From positions 62,001 to 126,000 of the forward strand of contig JADIZB010000001.1 in NCBI GenBank assembly GCA_016705005.1: 64,000 nt of DNA, in the 5' to 3' direction. Within the stretch, counting starts at the first letter, position 1; every line of letters starts with the position of its first letter. Under the pieces are notes generated by a model. The model worked only from the letters and a program-made list of their open reading frames with translations. It was not told where the DNA came from and ran no database searches. The translations under genes were made by a program, and so were the position numbers. This DNA comes from Bacteroidales bacterium (GTDB lineage: Bacteria > Bacteroidota > Bacteroidia > Bacteroidales > Lentimicrobiaceae). This document shows, one piece after another, positions 8,191 to 17,779 of the stretch.

Positions 8191-10050
8191 TTACTTTTTC
8201 CTTCCTGATTTCTTTTTCCGGTCTTTCACCACCTTCAAAGCCACGCTTAGTGATCCGTCTACCTGCCCGATCAGCGTTGTATTTCCGGCCTGGAATCCAG
8301 GCGGCACCTTATCCGGGGGAATATTATGCAAAACATCCTTCATGGTCTCAGCCAACAGAAGCTGAGCCTGGATTTTCACTTCCAGTTGACGAAGTTCCTT
8401 TCTCTGGTCGGGCAGGGACATTGACTTCTGTTCAACAGGAAAAGCAACTGAAGCCGGCATACCACTTTCAGGAAAGGCCGGCAATTGCATTTTTTTTACT
8501 GCTGTTATGAAACGGTCAATGGCATAGGTTAGAAGGCGAATTCCCTTTTCGTATCCCTTCTCTGATGGCTGTTCCATGTATGCAAGAAAAAGGGTCCCGG
8601 CTTTCTGATAATCCCTGATTCTGTATGCTGTGAGTGCCCTTTTCAGGAAATTGTCAGCCTTCCCCTTTTCAAGCTCACTGATGATCAGTGTTTCAGGGGT
8701 TTCATTGCCGGCAAATTCCAGCACCACCGGATCGGTCATGATGGCCCTGCCGGTAAGCGGAGTCTTCAGCAAAACCCCCGGGAAGGAGGTGCAGCGGCTT
8801 AAGGCAACGTAGACCTGTCCCGGAGCAAAGGCTTCACCAAGATCAGCGATAATTTTCTCAAAAGTAAGCCCCTGGCTTTTATGCACTGTAATCGCCCAGG
8901 CCAGTTTCAGCGGATACTGAACAAAAGAACCGACCGGATCTTCAATGACCTTGCTTTCCTTGCTGTCCCAGGAGTACCTGATGTTCGCCCACTCTTCCCG
9001 TTCAACAGAAATAATGTCCCCTTCCGGCAATTCAACAAACAGACCTTCTTCGGAAATCTCAATTACATGACCAATCTTTCCGTTATAAAACCGTTTGTTC
9101 CGGTCGTTCCGTAGAAACATTACCTGCGCTCCTTCTTTCAGTTTCAGCATGGCATCGGCAGGGTAGCTGTGTTCAGGAAAAATCCCGTCAACCATTGCTT
9201 CGAACCGGTGCAGGGGTTCATTGATTTCACGGAGCCGCATTTCATTCGTCTCCTCCACCATCCGGTTATGGGTAGCCAGAATAATGTAATCTTCTTCCTG
9301 TTCCGGTGTAAAACCATGCAGAAAGCGGCTGTTGAGCAGATTGAGATCACCCGGGTCAAGGCTGTTTATCCTGATCCTGTTCAACAAATCAATAAAATCC
9401 TGATCGGTCTGACGGTAGATTTTCTTCAGTTCTATATAAACCGGTTTCTGATCCTGTAATGCACGGGAACTGAAAAAGAAGGGACTCTTGTAAAACTGCC
9501 CGAGAATGCTCCAGTCATCCTGGTTCACAATAGGAGGCAGCTGAAAGGTATCACCGATCAGCACCACCTGCACCCCGCCGAAAGGGGTGAATTCCCTTTT
9601 GCGGAATACCCTCAGCAGGCGGTCGATCACATCGAGAAGGTCGCAGCGGACCATCGAAATTTCATCAATCACCAGCAGTTCCAGGCCACGGATGATCTCA
9701 AGCTTATCCCGGTGATACCTGAAATGGTCGTTGATCATACTCTTGTCGGGATCATCCGGTGGCACCCGCACCCTCAGGCGCTTATCGCCAGGCACATAAA
9801 CACTGGGCTTAATGTTAAAAAAGGAGTGGATGGTCTGACCTCCGGCGTTTACTGCAGCCACCCCGGTTGGCGCCAATACCACCATATTTTTGTTGCTGAT
9901 GTGTTTCAGCAGTTTCAGGAAGGTCGTTTTTCCAGTGCCGGCTTTCCCGGTAAGGTACAACATCCGGTTGGTATGCAAAACGAATTCAGCGGCATACCTG
10001 AATTCCGGGTTGTTTTCATCGATGGGGATGTTGTCGATAACGAGGGTCAT
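8191..10050 (-). CDS. PIF1-like superfamily 1 DNA helicase
   Basis: A 619-residue ATP-dependent helicase. Walker A GKAGTGKT is at residues 35-42, followed by APTGVAAVNAGGQTIHSFF (PIF1 motif Ia region), Walker B LLVIDEISM, the GD-FQLPPI motif III, and the late motifs AITVHKSQGLTF and VYVALSRC. This order is that of PIF1/RecD-type helicases found in many Bacteroidota, which resolve G-quadruplex or forked DNA. The last 170 residues lie outside the motor and end in a Lys/Arg-rich tail (VVKDRKKKSGRKK), probably nucleic-acid binding. The gene is monocistronic in appearance. Confidence 0.9.
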   Translation of the reverse strand: MTLVIDNIPIDENNPEFRYAAEFVLHTNRMLYLTGKAGTGKTTFLKLLKHISNKNMVVLAPTGVAAVNAGGQTIHSFFNIKPSVYVPGDKRLRVRVPPDDPDKSMINDHFRYHRDKLEIIRGLELLVIDEISMVRCDLLDVIDRLLRVFRKREFTPFGGVQVVLIGDTFQLPPIVNQDDWSILGQFYKSPFFFSSRALQDQKPVYIELKKIYRQTDQDFIDLLNRIRINSLDPGDLNLLNSRFLHGFTPEQEEDYIILATHNRMVEETNEMRLREINEPLHRFEAMVDGIFPEHSYPADAMLKLKEGAQVMFLRNDRNKRFYNGKIGHVIEISEEGLFVELPEGDIISVEREEWANIRYSWDSKESKVIEDPVGSFVQYPLKLAWAITVHKSQGLTFEKIIADLGEAFAPGQVYVALSRCTSFPGVLLKTPLTGRAIMTDPVVLEFAGNETPETLIISELEKGKADNFLKRALTAYRIRDYQKAGTLFLAYMEQPSEKGYEKGIRLLTYAIDRFITAVKKMQLPAFPESGMPASVAFPVEQKSMSLPDQRKELRQLEVKIQAQLLLAETMKDVLHNIPPDKVPPGFQAGNTTLIGQVDGSLSVALKVVKDRKKKSGRKK

Positions 10051-10201
10051 GGCCTTTGAACGAAACAGCTAATGTACTGAATTATCGGTTCAGAGAATTG
10101 CAGGGTTGCAGGCTTGCCCGCCGAAGGAGGGGTGACAGTATTTCAGGGCTGCTAAATTTAAAACTCAATTGAGGCTTATCACGTACCGGATACAACAAAT
10201 G

Positions 10202-10232
10202 AAAAAAGCATCCAACCAAAGTCAGATGCTTT
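10202..10232 (-). terminator. Rho-independent terminator after rhlE-type gene
   Basis: On the minus strand AAAGCATC (10232-10225), a 12-nt loop, then GATGCTTT (10212-10205) running into a T tract. It lies 25 bp downstream of the DEAD-box helicase stop. Confidence 0.75.
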
Positions 10233-10256
10233 CTAAAGCAGATTAAGCAGGGGCTG

Positions 10257-11507
10257 TTACCAGCGTTTCCGCTGAAAAGGCCTCGGCCCTGAATTGGAAG
10301 GGCGGGCAGGGCGACCATGGAATGAATTACGCTCCGGCTTTTCGGCAGCGACCATATCCAAAGCGGTATGCGAACTGGCTACAAACCCGTTCATCCGTTT
10401 CACTTCGATGGCCCTTGGCAATAACTTGTTGATGTCCTTCAGGCTGCCGCGCTCTTCGCTGGCACAGAAGGATATGGCGGTTCCGCTTTCGCCCGCGCGG
10501 CCGGTACGACCGATACGGTGTACATAGGTTTCAGGCACTTCAGGTAATTCAAAGTTGATGACATGGGTCAGTTTGTCCACATCAATCCCGCGTGAAGCGA
10601 TATCGGTGGCAACAAGTACTTTGATTGTCCTGTTCTTGAATCCCTGTAGCGCTTTCTGGCGGGCCATCTGCGACTTGTTACCATGTATGGCGACTGCCGG
10701 GATGCCGATTTTATTCAGCTCACGGGTTACCTTGTCGGCTCCGTGTTTGGTGCGTGTAAAAATCAGGGCGGTTTCGATCTCTTCAGATTCAAACACCTGC
10801 TGCAGCATGGCCCGTTTGTCGGCCTTCTCAACATAATAAACCGACTGGTTTACGCTTTCGGCCGGTGCACTGTTAGGAGCCACATGGATCATTACCGGAT
10901 TGTGGAGCAGGCTGTCAGCCAGCGCCCTTATTTCCTGGGGAATGGTTGCGGTAAAGAATCCGGTTTGTTTCCGGGCAGGTAATTTGGCGATGATCCGTTT
11001 GATGTCGGGAGCAAATCCCATATCGAGCATGCGGTCGGCTTCGTCCAGAATAAAAAATTCAATGGTATCAAGGCGGATAAAACCCTGGTTCATCAGGTCG
11101 ATCAGTCGTCCGGGTGTGGCGATCAGTATGTCGATGCCTTTTTTCAGAATGGTCGTCTGGGGATTCTGTGAAACACCACCGTATACGACGGTATGTCTCA
11201 GTCTGAGGCCCTTACTGTAATCGGAAAAGCTTTCGCTGATCTGGATGGCCAGTTCGCGGGTTGGTGCCAGCACCAATGCCCTGATTCCGGAGGTTTTCCG
11301 GTCGGCCTGGCTGGCATAGAGTTTTTGTAAAATCGGAATAGCAAATGCGGCGGTTTTGCCGGTGCCTGTCTGGGCTGTGCCGAAAACATCGGAGCCTTTT
11401 AAGAGATGGGGAATTGCTTTTTCCTGAATGGGTGTTGGTTCAACATAACCCTTTTGTTTCAACGCCTGGGTAATCGGCGCAAGGATGTTCAGATTTTCGA
11501 ATGTCAT
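10257..11507 (-). CDS. DEAD-box ATP-dependent RNA helicase, RhlE type
   Basis: A 416-residue RNA helicase that remodels RNA or ribosome assembly intermediates. The Q motif (PTPIQEKAIP) is near residues 25-34, Walker A AQTGTGKT at 45-52, PTRELA, LIATPGRL, the DEAD box in FILDEADRMLDMGF, motif III as TAT rather than SAT, and HRIGRTGRAG. The core is followed by a short basic tail (RNSFHGRPARPSNSGPRPF) as in RhlE proteins. It has its own terminator, and a TATCTTTG element lies about 154 bp upstream. Confidence 0.93.
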   Translation of the reverse strand: MTFENLNILAPITQALKQKGYVEPTPIQEKAIPHLLKGSDVFGTAQTGTGKTAAFAIPILQKLYASQADRKTSGIRALVLAPTRELAIQISESFSDYSKGLRLRHTVVYGGVSQNPQTTILKKGIDILIATPGRLIDLMNQGFIRLDTIEFFILDEADRMLDMGFAPDIKRIIAKLPARKQTGFFTATIPQEIRALADSLLHNPVMIHVAPNSAPAESVNQSVYYVEKADKRAMLQQVFESEEIETALIFTRTKHGADKVTRELNKIGIPAVAIHGNKSQMARQKALQGFKNRTIKVLVATDIASRGIDVDKLTHVINFELPEVPETYVHRIGRTGRAGESGTAISFCASEERGSLKDINKLLPRAIEVKRMNGFVASSHTALDMVAAEKPERNSFHGRPARPSNSGPRPFQRKRW

Positions 11508-11896
11508 GTAAAATTGATAAAGTGATCGCAGCCGGTAAACAACCGTGGCTTTTCGGAGTGACCTGAGTTAAATTCTGAAAGGATCTGGAAATAACGAAGG
11601 TTCGATTGGCAGGAAAGGATATAAACCTATAAATGAGAATCAGCTACTTTAAATGAACTGCAAAGATAGGTATAATGTTTTGATAAAAAGGAAATTAAAT
11701 AAGAAATCCCCTTCATCTGAAACGTTATCGGAAATTCAGGGGAGACCTGAAACAGGATTCATACCCACAACTTACTGGCAGTGTGATCTGTATCTCCGAT
11801 AGATTGCACACAGGATAACTTTCCCGGTACTGAAAATAATTTCCCCTGAATCGTTCTTTTGGCAGGAACTACTGCAATTCTCAGAAAAAACCTGCC
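11508..11896. other. Intergenic region, no gene seen
   Basis: A 389-bp AT-rich spacer upstream of the DEAD-box helicase. It contains a minus-strand TATCTTTG (11661-11668) matching the Bacteroidota -7 consensus, which would give an unusually long leader of about 150 nt. No convincing open frame or strong hairpin was seen. Confidence 0.5.
11661..11668 (-). promoter_or_regulatory. Candidate -7 element (TATCTTTG) for the DEAD-box helicase
   Basis: Exact match to TAnnTTTG on the minus strand; long leader to the start at 11507. Cold-shock DEAD-box genes often have long leaders, so a regulatory 5' UTR is possible. Confidence 0.35.
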
Positions 11897-14800
11897 TTAT
11901 CTGACCAGAATTCTTCTTACTGAAACAGCCTTCCCTAAAGAAACAACCACATTGAACAACCCCTTGCCATATCCTTTAAGGTCGATTTCTTCCGAAATCC
12001 TTCCCCTGGAGGCACTGTTATAGACTAAACGTCCGCTGGCATCGCTGATGGTCACCAGCAGATTTTCATTTCCGGTATTCTCAATGTCAAGGTATATCAG
12101 TCCATCGGTCGGATTGGGATAAATCCTGATGCCAGCCAGTTCCGGTTGCTGAACACCAGTAACAAGGCCTGTTTGTAATACTGTAATAAAGACCGGACTC
12201 ATACCGCCGGCTGTAACCTTCAGGTTCGCAACACGATCTTCGGTTGAATGGTTTTCAAGATATGCCGCTGTTATGGTTCCGTTGCCGGAACCCGAAGGTG
12301 TTGCCATACACCATGCAGCATCGCTGTGGACGGTCCAGCCGGTATTGGAGGTAACTGCGAAGTTGACGCTCCCTGATTCCGGAGGCACCTGCTGTCCGGG
12401 AGGAGATACCTGAAGAACAGGTGCAGCACCAAACTGGTACACCGTTACAATCTGATCAGCAACTCCTTCAGATGAAACAGTAATATTGGCTGTACGGCTG
12501 GTTGTAATGGTATTCTCCGAATAGGTTGCTATGATGGTTCCGTTGCCGGATCCCGAAGGGGTTACTGTACACCAGCCGGCGTCGCTTTGAGCAGTCCATG
12601 CGGAGTTGGAGGTGACGGAAAAATGTGTTGTTCCGGCATTGCTTGATACATTCTGGTTCGAAGGCGATATCTGAAGAATAATGGCAGCACCGGCCTGGGT
12701 CAAAGTTACAGATAGATCCGTGGTTCCCGGGGCCGAAAGGGTTATGGTGGCCATCCTCGCACTGTTATTTGTATTCTGGGTAAAGTCAGCAATCAGTTCA
12801 CCATTTCCGGTTCCAGAAGATGTAACTGTACACCAGCCTGCATTGCTCTGCGCTGTCCATGATACATTGGAAGTTACTGTGTAAGAGGTCGATCCGGCAG
12901 CAGCACCTACATCCTGGTTCGAAGGTGTCACCGCCATAGCAGGATCAGAACCCAGTTGCATTAATGTGACAGTCTGGTTGCCGACCCCTGTTGCCGATAC
13001 TGTAATTGTTGCCGTTCTCGACGTTGTACCGGTGTTTTCAATATAAGTGGCAATGATGGTTCCGTTGCCGGTACCCGATGGTGTAACAGTACACCAGCCG
13101 GCATTGCTCTGCGCAGTCCAGTTTGTATTTGATGCTACCGAATAACCTGCAGAACCTGCAGCTGATGAAACATTCTGTGAAGAGGGTGTCACCGATAAAG
13201 TAACCGCAGCTCCGGCCTGAGTTACAGATACGGTCATATCGCTGGCTCCGGCAGCAGATACGGTGATCAAAGCCATCCTTGAAGCGGTGGAAATATTCTC
13301 TGTATAACTGGCAGTAATCGTTCCGTTTCCTGTTCCCGACGGAGTTACCACACACCATCCGGCATTGCTCTGGGCTATCCAGCCTGAATTGGAGGTGACT
13401 GTAAAAAATGTGTTCCCTGATGTAGCAGGAACATCCTGGTTTGAGGGGGTTACAGTAAGAATCACTGCAGTTCCCGCCTGTACAACAGTAACTGTTTGAT
13501 TACCAGTCCCGCTGGCCGAAACCGTAATGGTCGCCGTCCTGGAGGTGGTTCCTGAATTGGCCGTGTAGGTGGCTGTCAATGTCCCGTTCCCGGTTCCCGA
13601 CGGTGTAACAGTACACCAGCCGGCATTGCTCTGGGCGGTCCAGCTGGTATTGGAAGTTACTGTGAAAGCAGCACTCCCTGCTGTAGCTGGTGCATTCTGA
13701 CTTGAAGGCGCTACCGATAAGGTGACTGCACTTCCGGCCTGCACCACGGTAACGGTCTGGTTGGCTGCTCCGGAAGCTGAAACCGTAATTGTGGCTGTTC
13801 GGGATGAGGTGCCGGTATTGGCTGAATAAGTGGCAGTCAGTGTGCCGTTTCCGGTACCCGATGGTGTGACCGTACACCAGCCTGCATTGCTCTGAGCAGT
13901 CCAGCTGGTATTGGAAGTTACTGTAAAAGCAGCACTTCCGGCTGTAGCTGGTGCATTCTGACTTGAAGGCGCTACCGATAAGGTGGCTGCACTTCCGGCC
14001 TGCACCACGGTGACGGTCTGGTTGGCTGCCCCGGTAGCTGAAACCGTAATTGTGGCCGTTCGGGATGAGGTGCCGGTATTGGCTGAATAAGTAGCAGTCA
14101 GTGTTCCGTTTCCGGTACCCGACGATGTCACCGTACACCACCCTGCATTGCTCTGGGCGGTCCAGCTGGTATTGGAAGTTACTGTAAAAGCAGCACTTCC
14201 GGCTGTAGCTGGTGCATTCTGACTTGAAGGCGCTACCGATAAGGTGACTGCACTACCGGCCTGCACCACAGTGACGGTCTGGTTGGATGCCCCGGTAGCC
14301 GAAACCGTAATTGTGGCCGTTCGGGAGGAGGTGCCGGTATTGGCTGAGTAAGTGGCAGTCAGTGTTCCGTTTCCGGTACCCGATGGTGTGACCGTACACC
14401 AGCCTGCATTGCTCTGGGCGGTCCAGGCAGTTACTGATGATACTGTAAATCCAACCGTTCCGGCAGATGCATTCACGCTTTGCGATGAAGGCGATACATT
14501 AAGTGTTGAAAAACTTTGTTCGTAAGCAATGGCAGCATCGAAAATTTCATTCACGAACTGTGGTGCTATCAGCGCTGTGGCTGTGCCGTTAGGGTGACTG
14601 TCGGAACTGCTGATGGCATATTGGGGCAGCTCATACCCATTGGCATCCGTAAGTTTCGAAAAGTAATGGAATACATAAATGTTCGGCGGCAAGGCTCCCA
14701 TTTCCGGATCGAGACCCTGGGCAAGGGTATCCTTTGCCCATGTGGTAAACTTTTTTGCAAGAGAAGCAGCTGTTGGATTCGTATTTCCCTGCACATGGGG

Positions 14801-15310
14801 CGCATTGGTCCAGATGGCAAAGAAATTCTGGGGCCTCGAGGCCATGACACCAATGATATTCCGCCAGTGCCACTTGTAGTTATAAATTGATTTGATGGTC
14901 GGGCTAAGCGTATCTGAAGGCTGCCCCACACCTGTCATTTCGGATGACGGGAAGCAGGATTTGATTACAACGATTTTGTTGTTGTTCATTACCGAGAAGA
15001 TGTTTAACCCGGACACCTCATTATCGAATATCCTGTGCCAGTATTCCCACTCGTTGTTTCCGCCACTGGGCCACCATTGCTGTCCCATTGTTACTGCATT
15101 TGATCCGCTGTAACCGTGAACAGTATTGTAGTTTGTCATCTCCTGAGGTATGCTGGTGGCAGAACCGTTAGGCCCCCAGATGTTTAATCCTGTTGAATGA
15201 TGAAGGAATGTTCCGCTGCGAAACAGAGTCTGGGCAGGAGATGAAAAACTCATCAGAACAGACAATATCAGCATCAGGAAAAAATATTTAAAAGCATTCA
15301 TTGGTTTCAT
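11897..15310 (-). CDS. Secreted SGNH-like protein with nine BACON repeats and T9SS tail
   Basis: Start chosen at the ATG at 15310 because a signal peptide follows directly (MNAFKYFFLMLILSVLMSF..., cut near SPAQ); the frame is open 48 bp further up. The 1,137-residue protein has an N-domain of about 270 residues with FLHHSTGLNIWG near the start and SSDSHPNGTA near its end. These resemble the Ser and Asp-x-His blocks of SGNH hydrolases, so an esterase-like fold is inferred. Nine BACON domains of 87 residues follow (14503 down to about 12155), each with WTAQSNAGWC-like cores. The end (IRIYPNPTDG... to RRILVR) is a type A T9SS sorting domain. BACON domains are thought to bind carbohydrate or mucin. 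The neighbour at 15663-17276 is a paralogue. Confidence 0.85.
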   Translation of the reverse strand: MKPMNAFKYFFLMLILSVLMSFSSPAQTLFRSGTFLHHSTGLNIWGPNGSATSIPQEMTNYNTVHGYSGSNAVTMGQQWWPSGGNNEWEYWHRIFDNEVSGLNIFSVMNNNKIVVIKSCFPSSEMTGVGQPSDTLSPTIKSIYNYKWHWRNIIGVMASRPQNFFAIWTNAPHVQGNTNPTAASLAKKFTTWAKDTLAQGLDPEMGALPPNIYVFHYFSKLTDANGYELPQYAISSSDSHPNGTATALIAPQFVNEIFDAAIAYEQSFSTLNVSPSSQSVNASAGTVGFTVSSVTAWTAQSNAGWCTVTPSGTGNGTLTATYSANTGTSSRTATITVSATGASNQTVTVVQAGSAVTLSVAPSSQNAPATAGSAAFTVTSNTSWTAQSNAGWCTVTSSGTGNGTLTATYSANTGTSSRTATITVSATGAANQTVTVVQAGSAATLSVAPSSQNAPATAGSAAFTVTSNTSWTAQSNAGWCTVTPSGTGNGTLTATYSANTGTSSRTATITVSASGAANQTVTVVQAGSAVTLSVAPSSQNAPATAGSAAFTVTSNTSWTAQSNAGWCTVTPSGTGNGTLTATYTANSGTTSRTATITVSASGTGNQTVTVVQAGTAVILTVTPSNQDVPATSGNTFFTVTSNSGWIAQSNAGWCVVTPSGTGNGTITASYTENISTASRMALITVSAAGASDMTVSVTQAGAAVTLSVTPSSQNVSSAAGSAGYSVASNTNWTAQSNAGWCTVTPSGTGNGTIIATYIENTGTTSRTATITVSATGVGNQTVTLMQLGSDPAMAVTPSNQDVGAAAGSTSYTVTSNVSWTAQSNAGWCTVTSSGTGNGELIADFTQNTNNSARMATITLSAPGTTDLSVTLTQAGAAIILQISPSNQNVSSNAGTTHFSVTSNSAWTAQSDAGWCTVTPSGSGNGTIIATYSENTITTSRTANITVSSEGVADQIVTVYQFGAAPVLQVSPPGQQVPPESGSVNFAVTSNTGWTVHSDAAWCMATPSGSGNGTITAAYLENHSTEDRVANLKVTAGGMSPVFITVLQTGLVTGVQQPELAGIRIYPNPTDGLIYLDIENTGNENLLVTISDASGRLVYNSASRGRISEEIDLKGYGKGLFNVVVSLGKAVSVRRILVR
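12155..14503 (-). repeat. Array of nine 261-bp BACON-coding repeats
   Basis: Nine in-frame units of 87 codons. Units 2-4 (about 13460-14242) are nearly identical at the DNA level: the same 20-base word starts at 13681, 13942 and 14203, exactly 261 bp apart. Units 5-9 are more diverged, pointing to recent expansion or gene conversion at the promoter-proximal end. Confidence 0.9.
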
Positions 15311-15662
15311 TTTTATTATTTGCGCAACTTCTGTATGGAAAAGAATACCCGAATTCAAGTGGTCATTCAGGAATCAAACAAGCATTGTCAGCTGGTCTGA
15401 ATCAGAATCGTCCTACATGAGAGAAACCAAATCGGTCAATTCCCACGTAAACTTAAATATTATTTCAAAAACAATCAAAAAATATATTTGTTCTGTCTGA
15501 AAAAGATCATTCAGTAGATCCGGAGAACCGGGCAATTCATTTATGAGAACCTGTAGTGGTTTTATCCTTTCCTGATTTATCCCCTTTTCAAACAAAGGTT
15601 ATACCCGGACCACTGTTCCTGGCCGGGAAAGAAGAAATTCCTTTTGTGGGAAAGTGAATATG
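15311..15662. other. Intergenic region between the two SGNH-like paralogues
   Basis: A 352-bp spacer. No open frame with coding character, no clear terminator and no consensus -7 element were seen. Confidence 0.5.
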
Positions 15663-17276
15663 TCAGGGATGGATCATTCCCACAAAAGAAAACTGATTGT
15701 TGTCAAGCGTGGTTACATCTGCTGTATCAACAGAACCATCACCATTCACATCCTCCGGAAAATAGCCGGTTGCAAAATTAACGGAGAGGTTGTCGAAACC
15801 GGTAATATCTGCGGTATCGACAATACCATTCTGATCTACATCCGCACCATAAACAGCATAATAAGAACCGGTGATGTGCTTCAGGTTATTGCCATATGCT
15901 TTTGACGGTAGATTAAAACTATATCCTATCGTCTGTCCGGTAAAGGATACCGGATTGGCTGTTGTGGTTTCAATAGAATTGCGGTGTTTGATGGTGATGT
16001 AATAGCTTCCGTTCAGCGACTGTGGTATATTTGCAGATGCGCTTCCTGAGGTGGTAAGCTCCACCCCTTCCGAGGTAAAAACAACATTGCTGTAATCACC
16101 GGAGCTGTGCAATTCCAGATCAATAAGATCTGCAATTCCAACTCTGAAACGTGGTCCATCCATGTCAAAAGCCTGGTTCATCTGTCCGTTTGAATCATAC
16201 AATCCCTCAAGGAGCAAAGTCAGGTTCAATACCTTGCCCGGATTTGCAGCCTGATTAATGGTAACAATGAAATCCGGAACTCCTGAAGCACTCACGGTGA
16301 TGCTCACTGTTCTGGCGGAGGCATGATTTTCGCTGAAAGCAGCTGTGAGCGTGCCACTGCCTGAACCTCCGGAAGTAACAGTACACCATGGTTGGTTGCT
16401 GACAGCTGTCCAGGAATTGTTTGTAATCACACTGAAACCAACAGTTCCTGAAGAAGCTGACACAGCTTGCGAGGAAGGTGTAACGCTCAATCCGTTGCCA
16501 ATCTCATAGGCAATGGCGGCATCAAAGATTTCATTTACAAACTGCGGTGCCACAAGAGCAGTTGCATTTCCGTTCGGATGACTGTCGGAACTGCTGATGG
16601 CGTATTGTGGTAACTGATAACCGTTGTCATCGGTAAGCTTTGCGAAATAATGGAAAACATAGACATTTGCCGGAAAGGTGCCCATTTCCGGATCCAGTCC
16701 CTGAGCCAGCGTATCTTTTGCCCAGGTGGTGAACTGTTTCGTTAATGAAGCTGCCAATGGATTGGTACCTCCCACTACATGAGGGGCATTGGTCCAGATG
16801 GCAAAGAAATTCTGAGGTCTGGCTGCCATATCACGAATGATGTTTCTCCAATGCCATTTATAGTTGTATACTGATTTAACCGTCGGGGTCAGTGTATCGG
16901 AAGGCTGTCCCATCCCGGTCATTTCGGATGAAGGGAAACATGACTTGATCACTACTATCTTGTTGTTGTTCATAACAGAAGTGATACTCAGCCCGGGCAC
17001 TTCATTGTCGAAAATCCGGTGCCAGTATTCCCATTCATTGTCACCCCCGCTGGGCCACCATTGTTGATCCATATCTATAGCTGCGCTGCCGGTATATCCA
17101 TGAACAGCATTGTAAGCAGTTATTTCCTGCGGAATACTTGTCGCAGATCCGTTGGGACCCCAGATGTTCAAACCGGTGGAATGGTGAAGAAATGTTCCGG
17201 TACGGAAAAGGGTTTGTGATTCAGCAAGAAAAGGAAGAATCAGCAGCCAGGAAAGGTATAACCAATTTTTTAACAT
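15663..17276 (-). CDS. Secreted SGNH-like protein with one BACON domain and dockerin-like repeats
   Basis: Start chosen at the ATG at 17276, giving the signal peptide MLKNWLYLSWLLILPFLAESQ; 537 residues. The N-domain is very close to that of the downstream neighbour (same FLHHSTGLNIWG, KSCFPSSEMTG and SSDSHPNG blocks), so the pair arose by duplication. One BACON domain (from LSVTPSSQAV) follows, then a beta-rich region of about 100 residues. The C-terminus holds two Ca-binding dockerin-like repeats (DVDQNGIVDTADIT and DVNGDGSVDTADVT). Unlike its paralogue it has no T9SS sorting domain, so its export beyond the periplasm and its partner are open. Confidence 0.8.
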   Translation of the reverse strand: MLKNWLYLSWLLILPFLAESQTLFRTGTFLHHSTGLNIWGPNGSATSIPQEITAYNAVHGYTGSAAIDMDQQWWPSGGDNEWEYWHRIFDNEVPGLSITSVMNNNKIVVIKSCFPSSEMTGMGQPSDTLTPTVKSVYNYKWHWRNIIRDMAARPQNFFAIWTNAPHVVGGTNPLAASLTKQFTTWAKDTLAQGLDPEMGTFPANVYVFHYFAKLTDDNGYQLPQYAISSSDSHPNGNATALVAPQFVNEIFDAAIAYEIGNGLSVTPSSQAVSASSGTVGFSVITNNSWTAVSNQPWCTVTSGGSGSGTLTAAFSENHASARTVSITVSASGVPDFIVTINQAANPGKVLNLTLLLEGLYDSNGQMNQAFDMDGPRFRVGIADLIDLELHSSGDYSNVVFTSEGVELTTSGSASANIPQSLNGSYYITIKHRNSIETTTANPVSFTGQTIGYSFNLPSKAYGNNLKHITGSYYAVYGADVDQNGIVDTADITGFDNLSVNFATGYFPEDVNGDGSVDTADVTTLDNNQFSFVGMIHP

Positions 17277-17442
17277 AATTTTTACATTTGATTTCGGTTG
17301 GCAGCGACAATTGCTCACAAGGCAAAACCTTATGTGTACAAGACGGATATACAGGAAATTTTCCGCGCTTATGGCGGAATTCCTGCAGGCATTGGGTTAC
17401 CGCAGGAACAATATGTCGTTGTCTCTGAAAAATCAGAAGATA

Positions 17443-17450
17443 CAAATATA
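17443..17450 (-). promoter_or_regulatory. Candidate -7 element (TATATTTG)
   Basis: Matches TAnnTTTG about 170 bp upstream of the SGNH-like gene start at 17276; no -33 element recognised. Confidence 0.3.
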
Positions 17451-17689
17451 CAATGAATTACAAGGGAAAAGCAATCTTTTTGATATCAAAACGATCCTCC
17501 GGCTCCCCGGTTCTTCTACTGTTGCCTGTCAATTCCGCCAGTTATAACTGAAAATTAGTTATTTACCTTACCTGTGGAGGCATTGTTTTTCGGATTTCAA
17601 CCAGATACAACAGGAAGAATTAACATTTATTTAACAGCAGAAATCAACACTCCATGAATACCGGTTGAACCGGCAGCACACTATGCCTG

Positions 17690-17726
17690 AAAAACAATCC
17701 GGAGCAGTTGTAACCTGCCCCGGATT
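17690..17726 (-). terminator. Rho-independent terminator after tricorn gene
   Basis: On the minus strand AATCCGG pairs with CCGGATT, with an inner GCAG/CTGC pairing, followed by GTTTTTC. It lies 54 bp past the tricorn stop. Confidence 0.7.
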
Positions 17727-17779
17727 GATCAGTCTGAATCATTTCTATTTTGAAAAGATGCGGAAACCGGAATGTCCGG

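Larger units (their letters stand above)
17277..17779. other. Intergenic region with promoter and terminator signals
   Basis: A 503-bp spacer between the SGNH-like gene and the tricorn gene, both on the minus strand. It holds a minus-strand TATATTTG (17443-17450), a candidate -7 element for the SGNH-like gene, and the tricorn terminator (17690-17726). Small open frames here show no recognisable product. Confidence 0.5.

Noticed and set aside
13500..14141. 213-codon frame within the BACON array
   Set aside because: Alternative-frame translation of the 261-bp repeats; the other frame has signal peptide and T9SS tail.
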